Positions 7,791 through 16,715 of a stretch of DNA of 64,000 nucleotides are shown here, in pieces. The notes under the pieces are model-generated. The model was given only the letters and a program-made list of their open reading frames with translations, did no database searches and was not told where the DNA came from. The position numbers and the translations under genes were made by a program. Where the stretch lies: positions 124,001-188,000 of the forward strand of contig NZ_VITH01000012.1 of assembly GCF_007827815.1 (NCBI RefSeq), written 5' to 3'. Source of the DNA: Azospirillum brasilense (GTDB lineage Bacteria; Pseudomonadota; Alphaproteobacteria; Azospirillales; Azospirillaceae). How positions within the stretch are numbered: position 1 is the stretch's first letter; every line of letters starts with the position of its first letter.

Positions 7791-8000
7791 TCACTCCGCG
7801 CCGCGCTTCTTGGCTTCGACGGTGATGGGCAGGCGGGTGTCCGCCGGCATCTCCGGCAGGTCGAGCGTCCAGCCGTTGGCGACCTTGACCCAGCCGCCCC
7901 ACAGGCCCGGCTTCTCCATCTCGGTGATGGGCTCCTCCAGGTCCTTCTTGGCGACGTAGATCGTGTATTGCTCACCGGCCTTGCGCACCATCACCTTCAT
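7791..8000 (-). CDS. nifT: Nitrogen fixation protein NifT/FixU
   Basis: A 69-aa protein of the NifT/FixU family (usual length about 70): it starts MKVMVRKAGEQYTIYVAKKDLEEPI and contains GLWGGWV and the end LPITVEAKKR. NifT is nearly always found near nifK, nifB or nifZ; deletion usually has little effect, so its exact job is unclear. The start has GGAGAG 5 bases upstream. It lies 38 bases after nifS in the same direction. Confidence 0.92.
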   Translation of the reverse strand: MKVMVRKAGEQYTIYVAKKDLEEPITEMEKPGLWGGWVKVANGWTLDLPEMPADTRLPITVEAKKRGAE

Positions 8001-8038
8001 GTCACTCTCCAGTTGTTCGTTTTGGGCACTCGCGGGTG

Positions 8039-9190
8039 TCAGGCCGCCATCCGCGCGTAGAGCGCGGGGAACTCGTTGAGGACCGATTCCACCTCCTCCA
8101 CCGTGGTGCAGCGGCTGAGGGAGAAGCGCAGGCTGGCCGCGGCCTCCGCCGGGGATAGACCCATGGCGGTCAGGACGTGGCTCGGCTCGTTGCCGCCGCT
8201 GGCGCAGGCCGCCCCCATGGAGACGGCGATGCCGGCGCGGTCGAGGCACATCAGCAGCTCCTCGGCGTCCAGCGGGCGGCCCTGCGGGTCGGCGAAGCGG
8301 ATGTTGCTGGTGTTGGACAGGCGGGCCGCCCCCTCGCCGTTGACCCGGCTGCCCGGCCAGGCGGCGAGTACGCCGCGCTCCAGCCGGTCGCGCAGGATCG
8401 CCATGCCGCCGGCCTCCGCCACCGTGGCGGCGGCGCGGCCGGCGGCGGCGCCGAAGCCGACGATGGCCGGCACATTCTCGGTCCCGCCGCGGCGGTGGCG
8501 CTCCTGATGGCCGTGGATCAGCGGGGCGAAGGGCACGCCCTTGCGGATGAAGAGGGCGCCGACGCCCTTCGGCCCGTGCATCTTGTGGGCGGACAGGGTC
8601 AGCAGGTCGGCGTTCACCGCGTCCACCTTGATGGGCAGCCGCCCAGCGGCCTGCACCGCGTCGGTGTGGAACAGGGCGCCGCGCGCCTGGGCGATGTCGG
8701 CGGCGGCGCCGACCGGCTGGATCGCCCCGGTCTCGTTGTTCGCCCATAGGACGGAGACCAGCGCCGTGTCGGGCGTCACCGCGTCGCGCAGGTCGGCGAG
8801 CGCGATGGTGCCGGTGCCGTCCACCGGCAGGACGGTGACCCGCCAGCCCTGCCGTTCCAGATCCTTCGCCAGCATCAGCGTTGAGGGATGCTCGATCGCC
8901 GTGGTGACGAGGTGGCGGCGCTCCGGACGCTCCGCGGCGACGGCCCGCAGCGTGCCGAGCAGGGCGGTGTGGTTGGCCTCCGTCGCGCTGGCGGTGAAGA
9001 GGATGTCCGCCGCCTTCGCGCCGACCAGCGCCGCCACCCGGGCGCGCGCCTCGCCCACCGCCCGCTTGGCGGCCATGCCGGCGGCGTGCGGGCTGGAGGG
9101 GTTGCCGAACTCCCCGGACAGGTGCGGCAGCATCGCCTCCCGCACCTCGGGCGCCAGCGGGGTCGTCGCGTTGTTGTCGAGATAGATCAT
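8039..9190 (-). CDS. nifS: Cysteine desulfurase NifS
   Basis: NifS is a PLP enzyme that takes sulfur from L-cysteine as a persulfide for Fe-S clusters of nitrogenase. The 383-aa product has the opening IYLDNNATTPLAPEV, the PLP lysine in SAHKMHGPKG (K203) and the persulfide-forming cysteine in GAACASGG (C329). It belongs to the nif unit between the second nifZ and nifT; no nifU lies next to it in this window. A second desulfurase gene for general use is at 55119, about 46 kb away. The SD before the ATG at 9190 is weak, but the N-terminus fits the family exactly. Confidence 0.96.
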   Translation of the reverse strand: MIYLDNNATTPLAPEVREAMLPHLSGEFGNPSSPHAAGMAAKRAVGEARARVAALVGAKAADILFTASATEANHTALLGTLRAVAAERPERRHLVTTAIEHPSTLMLAKDLERQGWRVTVLPVDGTGTIALADLRDAVTPDTALVSVLWANNETGAIQPVGAAADIAQARGALFHTDAVQAAGRLPIKVDAVNADLLTLSAHKMHGPKGVGALFIRKGVPFAPLIHGHQERHRRGGTENVPAIVGFGAAAGRAAATVAEAGGMAILRDRLERGVLAAWPGSRVNGEGAARLSNTSNIRFADPQGRPLDAEELLMCLDRAGIAVSMGAACASGGNEPSHVLTAMGLSPAEAAASLRFSLSRCTTVEEVESVLNEFPALYARMAA

Positions 9191-9224
9191 GGGTCCATCG
9201 CAGGCCGTGGCACGGAGGGGGCGG

Positions 9225-9536
9225 TCAGTCCATCACGCCGGGGACGCCGCGGCGGCGGCCGTCGGCGGGCGTGATCTCCTCCTCCAGGCAGCCGACGACG
9301 ACGCCGGCCGGGAACTCCACCAGATAGACGGGGATCTGGGTGCCCTCGGCGTGGCCGATGCGCACGATGGTGCCGGGCGTGCCCTTGGGAGCCAGCAGCG
9401 CGCCATCCTCGGCGTTGGGGTGGCTGCCGTCGTTGTGCAGGTCCACCGCGGCGGTGACCATCAGGCCCCAGTCGTAGAGCGGCTCGCGGGGCGGGATGAA
9501 GCCGGGTTTCTTCGCTTCGGTGACGGCGTCGCTCAT
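9225..9536 (-). CDS. nifZ: NifZ-domain protein, second copy
   Basis: A 103-aa NifZ-family protein: MVTAAVDLHNDGSHP at the strand-start of the domain, PGTIVRIGHAEGT, YLVEFPAGVVVGCLEEEITPA. NifZ proteins help mature the MoFe protein, acting on P-cluster formation. The ATG at 9536 has AGGAG 6 bases upstream. It lies directly downstream of another nifZ-type gene (9560-9856), 23 bases away; the two share the VxxDxxNDGxxP core but differ elsewhere, so they look like diverged duplicates. The symbol is shared with that copy. Confidence 0.85.
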   Translation of the reverse strand: MSDAVTEAKKPGFIPPREPLYDWGLMVTAAVDLHNDGSHPNAEDGALLAPKGTPGTIVRIGHAEGTQIPVYLVEFPAGVVVGCLEEEITPADGRRRGVPGVMD

Positions 9537-9559
9537 CGCGTGCTCCTCAGGCGGGAAGG

Positions 9560-9856
9560 TCATTGCGGGTCGTTGCAGCGGGCGTCGACCAGTTCGAGTT
9601 CCTTGGCGCGCATGCCGACGATGATGCGCTTCTCGTAAAAATCGACGCCGTAGATGTAATACATCTGCAAGTAGGTGCCGATCGACTTCACATAGCCGAT
9701 GTCCCCGGTGCGGATCAGGAAGTCGCCCATCGGGCGTCCGGGGTAGGTGCCGTCGTTGCGCACGTCGCGAAGGGCGCGGACCTTCTGGCCCTCCTCGAAG
9801 GCGGGGCGGTCTTCCAGCTCGATCGTCTCGTTCGGATCGCGGGCGCGCTCGCGCAT
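9560..9856 (-). CDS. nifZ: NifZ-domain protein, first copy
   Basis: A 98-aa NifZ-family protein with the classic core: KVRALRDVRNDGTYPGR, FLIRTGDIGYVKSIGTYLQ and YYIYGVDF. The usual role is assembly of nitrogenase MoFe protein metal clusters. SD AAGGAG precedes the ATG at 9856 by 6-7 bases. It follows the LRV gene by 24 bases and precedes the second nifZ. This copy keeps the YLQMYY signature better and is the more typical nifZ. Confidence 0.9.
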   Translation of the reverse strand: MRERARDPNETIELEDRPAFEEGQKVRALRDVRNDGTYPGRPMGDFLIRTGDIGYVKSIGTYLQMYYIYGVDFYEKRIIVGMRAKELELVDARCNDPQ

Positions 9857-9880
9857 TCGGTGCTCCTTGGTGCGGGTGCG

Positions 9881-10654
9881 TCAGTCGGGGATCAGGTCTC
9901 CGGTGGCGGGCAGTCCGGCGCGGCGCTTCTGCGCCACGGTGCGGACGTCGTCCACCGGGTCTTCGGTCAGCGGGGCGAGGTCTTCGGGCGGCAGCCGGCT
10001 GGCGACGACGAAGCGCACGCACCAGTCGGCGTCGCGGATCAGGGCGGCCAGCTTTTCCGGAGGCAGGCGGCGGGCGACGACCATGCGCACGCGGGCGCTG
10101 TCGTCCCAGGCCATGCTCATCAGCCATTCCAGCCCGATGCGGTTGGCGACCTCCAGCCGGATTTCCGGGTCCTCGTCGTGCATCATCGCCGGCAGCATGC
10201 CCTCCGGCACGCGGCGGGCGACGCGCAGGCGCACGGAATAGTCGGGGTCGCGCATCAGCGGCGAGAGGTCGGCGTCTTCCAGCCGGGAGGCGACGGCGAT
10301 GCGCACCTCGCGGTCGGGATCGCCGCGCATCTTCAGCAGCAGACGGCGGGGCAGGCGGCGGGCGACGGCGGCGCGCACCGTCTCGTCGGGGTCGTCCATC
10401 AGCCGCGGCACGATGAAGATCGGCGCGAAGCGGGCGGCGTTGGCGCGGACCTCGAAATAGGGATGGTCGAGATGCTCGCCGGCCAGATCGTCGTTCCATT
10501 GGAAGAAGCGCTGGATGCGCTTGGCGTAGCGGTCCTGCACGCAGGCGCGCAACGGTTCGCAGCGGCCCTCGGCCAGACGGTCGCGATAGGCGCAGCCGTC
10601 GCAATCGACGGGGTTGCCCAGCCAGTCCAGCGCCTTGTCGATGTCGTCGCTCAT
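9881..10654 (-). CDS. 4Fe-4S leucine-rich-repeat-variant (LRV) protein
   Basis: The 257-aa protein has an N-terminal cysteine cluster (C18, C21, C32, C38 in VDCDGCAYRDRLAEGRCEPLRACV) followed by eight or so 24-residue helical repeats of the type D..VR..VA.RLP...L..L..D. This is the LRV architecture known from the Azotobacter vinelandii protein encoded near nif genes, in which four cysteines bind a 4Fe-4S cluster ahead of a right-handed superhelix. Its function in nitrogen fixation is not established. Its ATG overlaps the stop of the upstream TPR-like gene by 4 bases (ATGA), so the two are coupled. Confidence 0.88.
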   Translation of the reverse strand: MSDDIDKALDWLGNPVDCDGCAYRDRLAEGRCEPLRACVQDRYAKRIQRFFQWNDDLAGEHLDHPYFEVRANAARFAPIFIVPRLMDDPDETVRAAVARRLPRRLLLKMRGDPDREVRIAVASRLEDADLSPLMRDPDYSVRLRVARRVPEGMLPAMMHDEDPEIRLEVANRIGLEWLMSMAWDDSARVRMVVARRLPPEKLAALIRDADWCVRFVVASRLPPEDLAPLTEDPVDDVRTVAQKRRAGLPATGDLIPD

Positions 10655-11199
10655 GCGTCGTCCTCCGGACCGGCTTCGTCTTGGCCGGTTTCATGACGGT
10701 CCGCGGCGGCGAGCAGGCGGGTGGTTCCGAAGCGGTCCTTCGGGTCCAGTTCCCGGACCTTGTTCAGGGCTTCGCGCCCTTCGGCCAGACGGCCCAGGCG
10801 CAGATGCAGGTAGCCGACCGCGGTCAGGGCGAACAGGAACAGGCGCGGGGCCGGCTCCAGGCCCGCGAACTCACCGTGATCCGGGCCGACCGTGCGCCAG
10901 TCGGTGTGGTTCAGGCCGATGGCCGCCATGGCGTGGCCGAGCATCCGCTCGCCGTAGAGCAGGGCGGTATCCAGGTTCGCCTTGTAGAAGTGGAACTTGT
11001 AATGGCCGAGATCGACCAGCCGGTGCCCCGGCGCCAGGTCGGCGGCGCGGGCAAGGTAGCGCTCCGCCGCCTCGGCGTCGGCGTGGCTGGCGGCGGCGAG
11101 ATGCAGGAACCGCTCCGCCTCGGGCGGCAGGTCGCCGCCGTAGTAACGGCGGTTGAGCCAGCCTTCATCCACCTCGTCCAGCATGGCGGTGCGCTCCAT
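10651..11199 (-). CDS. TPR-like helical protein in nif unit
   Basis: A 182-aa soluble protein with at least two TPR-like helix pairs: EAERFLHLAAASHADAEAAERYL and LFALTAVGYLHLRLGRLAEG, plus LNKVRELDPKDRFG, which closes a TPR. No catalytic motif is visible. It lies between fdxN and the LRV gene and is translationally coupled to the latter, so the pair may work together; that is inference from position. The ATG at 11199 uses a GAGAGGG SD that lies in the 3' arm of a hairpin (11205-11232). Confidence 0.75.
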   Translation of the reverse strand: MERTAMLDEVDEGWLNRRYYGGDLPPEAERFLHLAAASHADAEAAERYLARAADLAPGHRLVDLGHYKFHFYKANLDTALLYGERMLGHAMAAIGLNHTDWRTVGPDHGEFAGLEPAPRLFLFALTAVGYLHLRLGRLAEGREALNKVRELDPKDRFGTTRLLAAADRHETGQDEAGPEDDA

Positions 11200-11204
11200 G
11201 GACA

Positions 11205-11232
11205 CCCTCTCCCGTGATGGGACGGGAGAGGG
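11205..11232 (-). promoter_or_regulatory. Hairpin covering the ribosome binding site of the TPR-like gene
   Basis: A perfect 11-bp stem (CCCTCTCCCGT / ACGGGAGAGGG, 6-base loop) lies between the fdxN stop and the TPR-like start. On the mRNA the arm next to the ATG carries the GGGAGAGGG SD, so the fold would hide it. It resembles the arms of the window's palindromic repeats and may simply be a repeat remnant. Confidence 0.5.
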
Positions 11233-11243
11233 GTTTCGGGCGG

Positions 11244-11435
11244 TCAGGCCGGGACGCAGCAGTCGGCCGGGCAGACCGAGGCGCATTGCGGGCTGGAGAA
11301 CTGGCCCTTGCACTCGGTGCACAGGTCCGCGTTGATGGCGTAGGCGCCCTTCTTGAAGCTGATGGCGTTGTTCGGGCACTCGGCCTCGCAGGCGCCGCAG
11401 GCGGTGCAGTCGGAAGCCTTGATCTTGTAAGCCAT
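11244..11435 (-). CDS. fdxN: 2[4Fe-4S] ferredoxin, NifB-associated (FdxN/FrxA)
   Basis: A 63-aa bacterial-type ferredoxin with two cluster motifs: C10-x2-C13-x2-C16-x3-C20-P and C39-x2-C42-x8-C51-x3-C55-P. The eight-residue gap in the second motif is typical of ferredoxins encoded just after nifB, which supply electrons to NifB during cofactor assembly. Two more cysteines (C59, C60) sit near the end. SD AAGGAGAG precedes the ATG at 11435. It is 79 bases after nifB. Confidence 0.93.
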   Translation of the reverse strand: MAYKIKASDCTACGACEAECPNNAISFKKGAYAINADLCTECKGQFSSPQCASVCPADCCVPA

Positions 11436-11514
11436 GACACTCTCCTTGCAGGTGGGGCGGCTGTTGCGGTGGGCCGCCGGGTAAATCCGTGGGTTCTGGT
11501 CGGTCTCTTGGGTA

Positions 11515-13071
11515 TCAGGCGCGCCGGGCGGTGAAGGCGCCGGTGCGGATGACCGCGTCCTGCCCCTCGCGCGCGTTGATCGCACCTTGGCCGAGGCGCT
11601 CGGCGTAGTCCTTGAAGTAGGTCAATGCCGACTCCTCGATGTATTCGAAGGCGAAGCGGTCAACCGGCTCGATGCCCGCGTCCTTGAGGCTCGTCGAGGG
11701 GCAGCCGCCGATCTTGGCGACGAAGACCGCGGTGCAGTCGTTGATCGCCGACAGCACGCCGCCGAGCGCGTCCTCGTCGCCCGAGCCGCCTTCGCAATAC
11801 TGGTCGACGCGGCGGTGGCCGACGAACTTGGCGCCCTTCGGACCGACCTCGTAGATCTGGAATTCCTTGGCGTGGCCGAAATGCTCGTTGATGCGCTCGC
11901 CGCCCTTGGTGGCGACGGCGATCAGGATCGGCTGAACCGCGGTGCCGACCGTCTCGGCGACGTCGGCCTGGGCGGCGGCCTTGGCGGCGTGGCGCCCGGC
12001 GCGCTCGCCCTCGACATGCTCGCGGTAGGTGCGGGCGGCCTCCTGGTCGTACTCGACCTCGCCCATTGCCTCGATGCGGTCGATGGTGAATTCGGAACCG
12101 CGGTCCTCGCCCAGCAGGCCGACCGCGTCGGCGCGGCACTGGCGGCAGTGGCGCATCAGCTTGGCCCCGCCCTCGCACTGGTCCTGCAGGACCTTCAGCT
12201 CCTGCGCGGTCGGGCCGCGCTGGCCGGTCAGGCCGAAATGCGTGCCGTGCGCCGGGTCGGAGATCAGCGGCATGATGTTGTGCAGGAAGGCGCCGCGCGA
12301 CTTCACGGCCTTGTTCACGTCCATCAGGTGCTCGTCGTTGATCCCCGGGATCATGACGGAGTTCACCTTCACCAGGATGCCGCGCGACGTCAGCATCTCC
12401 AGCCCGAGCATCTGGCGCTCGTGCAGGATCTTGGCGGCGTCCAGGCCGGTCCAGCGCTTGTGGTCGTGGAAGATCCAGGGGTAGATGTGCTGCCCGACCT
12501 CGGGATCGACCATGTTGATGGTGATCGTGACGTGGTCGATGTTGTAGTTCGCGATGGTGTCCACATGGTCGGGCAGGGCCAGACCGTTGGTGGACAGGCA
12601 CAGCTTGAGGTCCGGCGCCTTCTTCGCCAGCATTTCGAAGGTCTTGAAGGTGTTCTTGCCGCCCGCCGCCAAGCTGTCGCCGGGGCCGGCGATGCCGATG
12701 ACGGAGAGCTGTGGGATTTCCTGCGCGACGGCCAGAATCTTGCGGAGCGCCTGATCGGGGGTCAGCTTCTCGGAGACCACGCCCGGCCGGCTCTCGTTCG
12801 AGCAGTCGTATTTGCGGTTGCAGTAGTTGCACTGGATGTTGCAGGCCGGCGCGACCGCGACGTGCATGCGGGCGAAATAGTGATGCGCCTCCTCGGAGTA
12901 GCAGGGGTGGTTCTTCACCTTCTCCCACACCTCCGGCGCCATGTCGGCGGGGCCGTCCGACGACCCGCAGGAGGAGGACGCGCAGCCGGAGGCGGCGGCG
13001 GGCGGCGCCTCGGCGGCGGCTTTCAGCTCACCCACGCCCAGGATGCTGTCGAGCGAAATAACGTTGGCCAT
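11515..13071 (-). CDS. nifB: Nitrogenase cofactor biosynthesis radical SAM protein NifB
   Basis: NifB makes the 8Fe-9S-C core (NifB-co) of FeMo-co. The 518-aa product has the radical SAM cluster motif CNIQCNYC (C77, C81, C84), the downstream SAM-binding GIAGPGDSLA, the cysteine-bearing N-terminal HPCYSEEAHHYFAR and MRHCRQCRADAVG, and a C-terminal NifX-like domain (about residues 395-505, INEHFGHAKEFQIYEV, KIGGCPS). A Ser/Cys-rich stretch (GCASSSCGSS, 29-38) occurs near the start. The ATG at 13071 has GGGAG 7 bases upstream. It is the first gene of the minus-strand nif unit and is controlled by sigma-54 and NifA (13124-13269). Confidence 0.98.
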   Translation of the reverse strand: MANVISLDSILGVGELKAAAEAPPAAASGCASSSCGSSDGPADMAPEVWEKVKNHPCYSEEAHHYFARMHVAVAPACNIQCNYCNRKYDCSNESRPGVVSEKLTPDQALRKILAVAQEIPQLSVIGIAGPGDSLAAGGKNTFKTFEMLAKKAPDLKLCLSTNGLALPDHVDTIANYNIDHVTITINMVDPEVGQHIYPWIFHDHKRWTGLDAAKILHERQMLGLEMLTSRGILVKVNSVMIPGINDEHLMDVNKAVKSRGAFLHNIMPLISDPAHGTHFGLTGQRGPTAQELKVLQDQCEGGAKLMRHCRQCRADAVGLLGEDRGSEFTIDRIEAMGEVEYDQEAARTYREHVEGERAGRHAAKAAAQADVAETVGTAVQPILIAVATKGGERINEHFGHAKEFQIYEVGPKGAKFVGHRRVDQYCEGGSGDEDALGGVLSAINDCTAVFVAKIGGCPSTSLKDAGIEPVDRFAFEYIEESALTYFKDYAERLGQGAINAREGQDAVIRTGAFTARRA

Positions 13072-13123
13072 CGTCCACTCCCTTCCCAGCCGCGCCGTCG
13101 GCGCCCTTGGTCGGGTCGTTAAA

Positions 13124-13139
13124 AGCAAGTTCGGGGCCA
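13124..13139 (-). promoter_or_regulatory. Sigma-54 (-24/-12) promoter of nifB
   Basis: On the minus strand the sequence TGGCCCCGAACTTGCT fits the RpoN consensus TGGCACG-N4-TTGCW, with the invariant GG and GC separated by the required 10 bases. Transcription would start near 13112, about 40 bases before the nifB ATG. Two NifA sites lie upstream. Confidence 0.9.
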
Positions 13140-13196
13140 ATCGGGTGATTTGTGGAGTTTCAATGGGTTATGGTGATGTGTCGGGCTTGTGGGCCA

Positions 13197-13212
13197 TGTC
13201 GGCAATCCGACA
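13197..13212. promoter_or_regulatory. NifA upstream activator site, proximal
   Basis: TGTCGGCAATCCGACA is a perfect TGT-N10-ACA NifA site with extra dyad symmetry (TGTCGG/CCGACA). It is centred about 90 bases upstream of the predicted nifB transcription start, a usual distance for looping to sigma-54 polymerase. Confidence 0.88.
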
Positions 13213-13253
13213 AAGGCGGACAAAGCCAAACAATGGCCGACAAACACGCCGCC

Positions 13254-13269
13254 TGTCGGGGACCCGACA
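13254..13269. promoter_or_regulatory. NifA upstream activator site, distal
   Basis: TGTCGGGGACCCGACA is a second perfect TGT-N10-ACA site, nearly fully palindromic. It is 57 bases (start to start) from the proximal one and about 150 bases upstream of the predicted nifB transcription start. Confidence 0.85.
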
Positions 13270-13294
13270 CGGGGGGTAGGGGTTGTGTCTAAAA

Positions 13295-13412
13295 TCCCCT
13301 CTCCCCCTGGGGAGAGGGTTAGGGTGAGGGGGTTGCGCTTTTGCCGGACGTATCGCCACGCGCACCCCCCTCACCGGCCCTCTGGGCCACCCGCTCCCCA
13401 GAGGGGAGAGGG
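13295..13412. repeat. Long palindromic repeat, family R1, copy A
   Basis: About 118 bp with nested inverted arms: outer arms CCCCTCTCCCC-type and GGGGAGAGGG, inner arms GGTGAGGGGGTTGCGC and GCGCACCCCCCTCACC (one mismatch). Related copies are at 28314-28432 and 48702-48823. This copy fills the gap between the end of the cyclase-FHA gene and the nifB activator sites and could end the nifA-side transcript before nifB. Confidence 0.8.
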
Positions 13413-13452
13413 TTAAGAGGCCGACTGCACTGCCCTATGATGAGGGGGGTGA

Positions 13453-14343
13453 TCACGCGCTCCCGACCTGGAAGGTCAGGACATGGTCCTCGTCCGGCCG
13501 CAGCGGCTCTCCGCCGAAGCCGATGAGCCCGCCGCCGGTCAGCTTGGTCGAATCGCGGCGCAACAGCAGGGATGGGGAGTCGCCGGTGCGGATGAAGGTG
13601 CCGTTGGTCGAATGGTCGGTCAGCAGGAAGCCGCCGCGGCTGAAGTCGATCACCGCGTGCTGGCGCGAGGTCCGGCGGGAGTGGATGCGCAGGCCGCAGT
13701 TCTCGTCGCGCCCCACCGTGATCCGCGCCAGCAGCGGAGTCAGAGTCGCCTCGGCGCCGCGTCCGGACAGGCGCAGGGACGGCAGGCCGCGCCCGCTGCC
13801 GGGGATCGATGTGGTGAAGGCGACGGTGGCGTTGTCCTCGGCCTCCGGCGCGGCATCGCCGTCGCGGATCTGGTGGACGCGCACCGGGGCAGCCTTTCCC
13901 TTCACCGCGACGCTGTTCAGAAGGCGGGCCCGCGTCCGCAGGGGCGGGGAGAGGCGGTCGACCAGATCGTCGGTCGCCAGGATTTCGCCGGGGCGGGCGA
14001 TGGATTCCAGCCGGGCGGTGACGTTGCAGGCGTCGCCGTAGAGGTCGCCGGGGCCGGCGATCACCGGGCCGAAATGCAGCCCGGCGCGCAGGCGAAGCCC
14101 GAAATCGGCCTGCCGCTCCATCATGGCGAGCGCGGCGCGGGTGGCGCCGTCGCTCAGGGGGAAGCAGGCCAACAGCCCGTCGCCAAGGCTTTTCACCACC
14201 GTGCCGTCGTTCTCCCCGACGATCCGGCGCAGGCCCTCCAGCACGCGCTGGGTCAGCGCCGCCGCCTTGCGATCGCCCGCCAACTCATAGAGCAGCGTGC
14301 TGTCGGCGATGTCCACGAAGAGGAGCGCGAGGGGCTTTTCCAT
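13453..14343 (-). CDS. Class III adenylate/guanylate cyclase with C-terminal FHA domain
   Basis: The 296-aa protein starts directly with a class III cyclase domain: metal ligands D11 (FVDIADST) and D55 (KSLGDG), base-contacting K51, and the transition-state pair N107 and R111 (GDACNVTAR), so it looks catalytically complete; D104 fits an ATP rather than GTP user. A phosphothreonine-binding FHA domain follows (about residues 200-290): ITVGRDENC, SRRTSRQHAVI, TDHSTNGTFI. There are no membrane segments. It lies between nifA (121 bases upstream) and the nifB promoter, same strand, so it may be read with nifA. A cyclic-nucleotide or phosphorylation input to nif is inference. Confidence 0.88.
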   Translation of the reverse strand: MEKPLALLFVDIADSTLLYELAGDRKAAALTQRVLEGLRRIVGENDGTVVKSLGDGLLACFPLSDGATRAALAMMERQADFGLRLRAGLHFGPVIAGPGDLYGDACNVTARLESIARPGEILATDDLVDRLSPPLRTRARLLNSVAVKGKAAPVRVHQIRDGDAAPEAEDNATVAFTTSIPGSGRGLPSLRLSGRGAEATLTPLLARITVGRDENCGLRIHSRRTSRQHAVIDFSRGGFLLTDHSTNGTFIRTGDSPSLLLRRDSTKLTGGGLIGFGGEPLRPDEDHVLTFQVGSA

Positions 14344-14464
14344 AAATCCGCAGCAACCGGGGAGAGTGCGAGGAGGTTAGCATACCCTCGAACACCTGTC
14401 CCGGTTGCACAGCCTCAGCCCCTGAGCCCTGCGGGGAGAAGGGCGCCGGGTGATGAGGCCATCG

Positions 14465-16348
<1,884 letters not shown>

Positions 16349-16536
16349 GATCGACACCCCCTGCTCAACCGGGACTCCGGACGTCGCGCATTGGCGCGCT
16401 CGTCGATGCGATCCCGGCACGGCGCCTTGAACCGTTCCTCCCGGGGTGGGGTGTGCGCTCGTTGCGGATCGGCGCCTTTGACCACCGGTGCGCCCGCCGC
16501 GCGTGCTTCCGTGACAAGCCGTTCGCGCTGCGGACT

Positions 16537-16567
16537 GTCGAAAGTTTCGGAAACTCTCGGTCGAAAG
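16537..16567. promoter_or_regulatory. Direct repeats and palindrome upstream of nifA
   Basis: Two copies of GTCGAAAG (16537-16544 and 16560-16567) lie 23 bases apart, about two helical turns, around the palindrome AGTTTC-G-GAAACT (16543-16555). They are about 190-220 bases upstream of the nifA ATG and about 150 bases before the divergent TetR gene. They look like a protein-binding site; the protein is unknown. No sigma-54 box or TGT-N10-ACA was seen here. Confidence 0.4.
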
Positions 16568-16672
16568 GCAAGCCCTTTTGCATATCAGTTGCTGCGGCGC
16601 ACAATGACTTATGGCTGCGGCAGAACGGCGCAACCCTTGAGAAAACTGGAATTTCTACCGGAAAGCATCTAA

Positions 16673-16690
16673 TAACTGACTGGTCAGTAA
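16673..16690. promoter_or_regulatory. Probable TetR operator
   Basis: ACTGAC-TG-GTCAGT (16675-16688) is a perfect 6-bp inverted repeat with near-symmetric flanks (TA...AA), centred about 35 bases before the TetR ATG. Operators of this form are typical for TetR regulators of HlyD/ABC exporters, so autoregulation and control of the following operon is likely. Confidence 0.65.
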
Positions 16691-16715
16691 TATTTTCTCC
16701 ACCCTGGAGAGTCGC

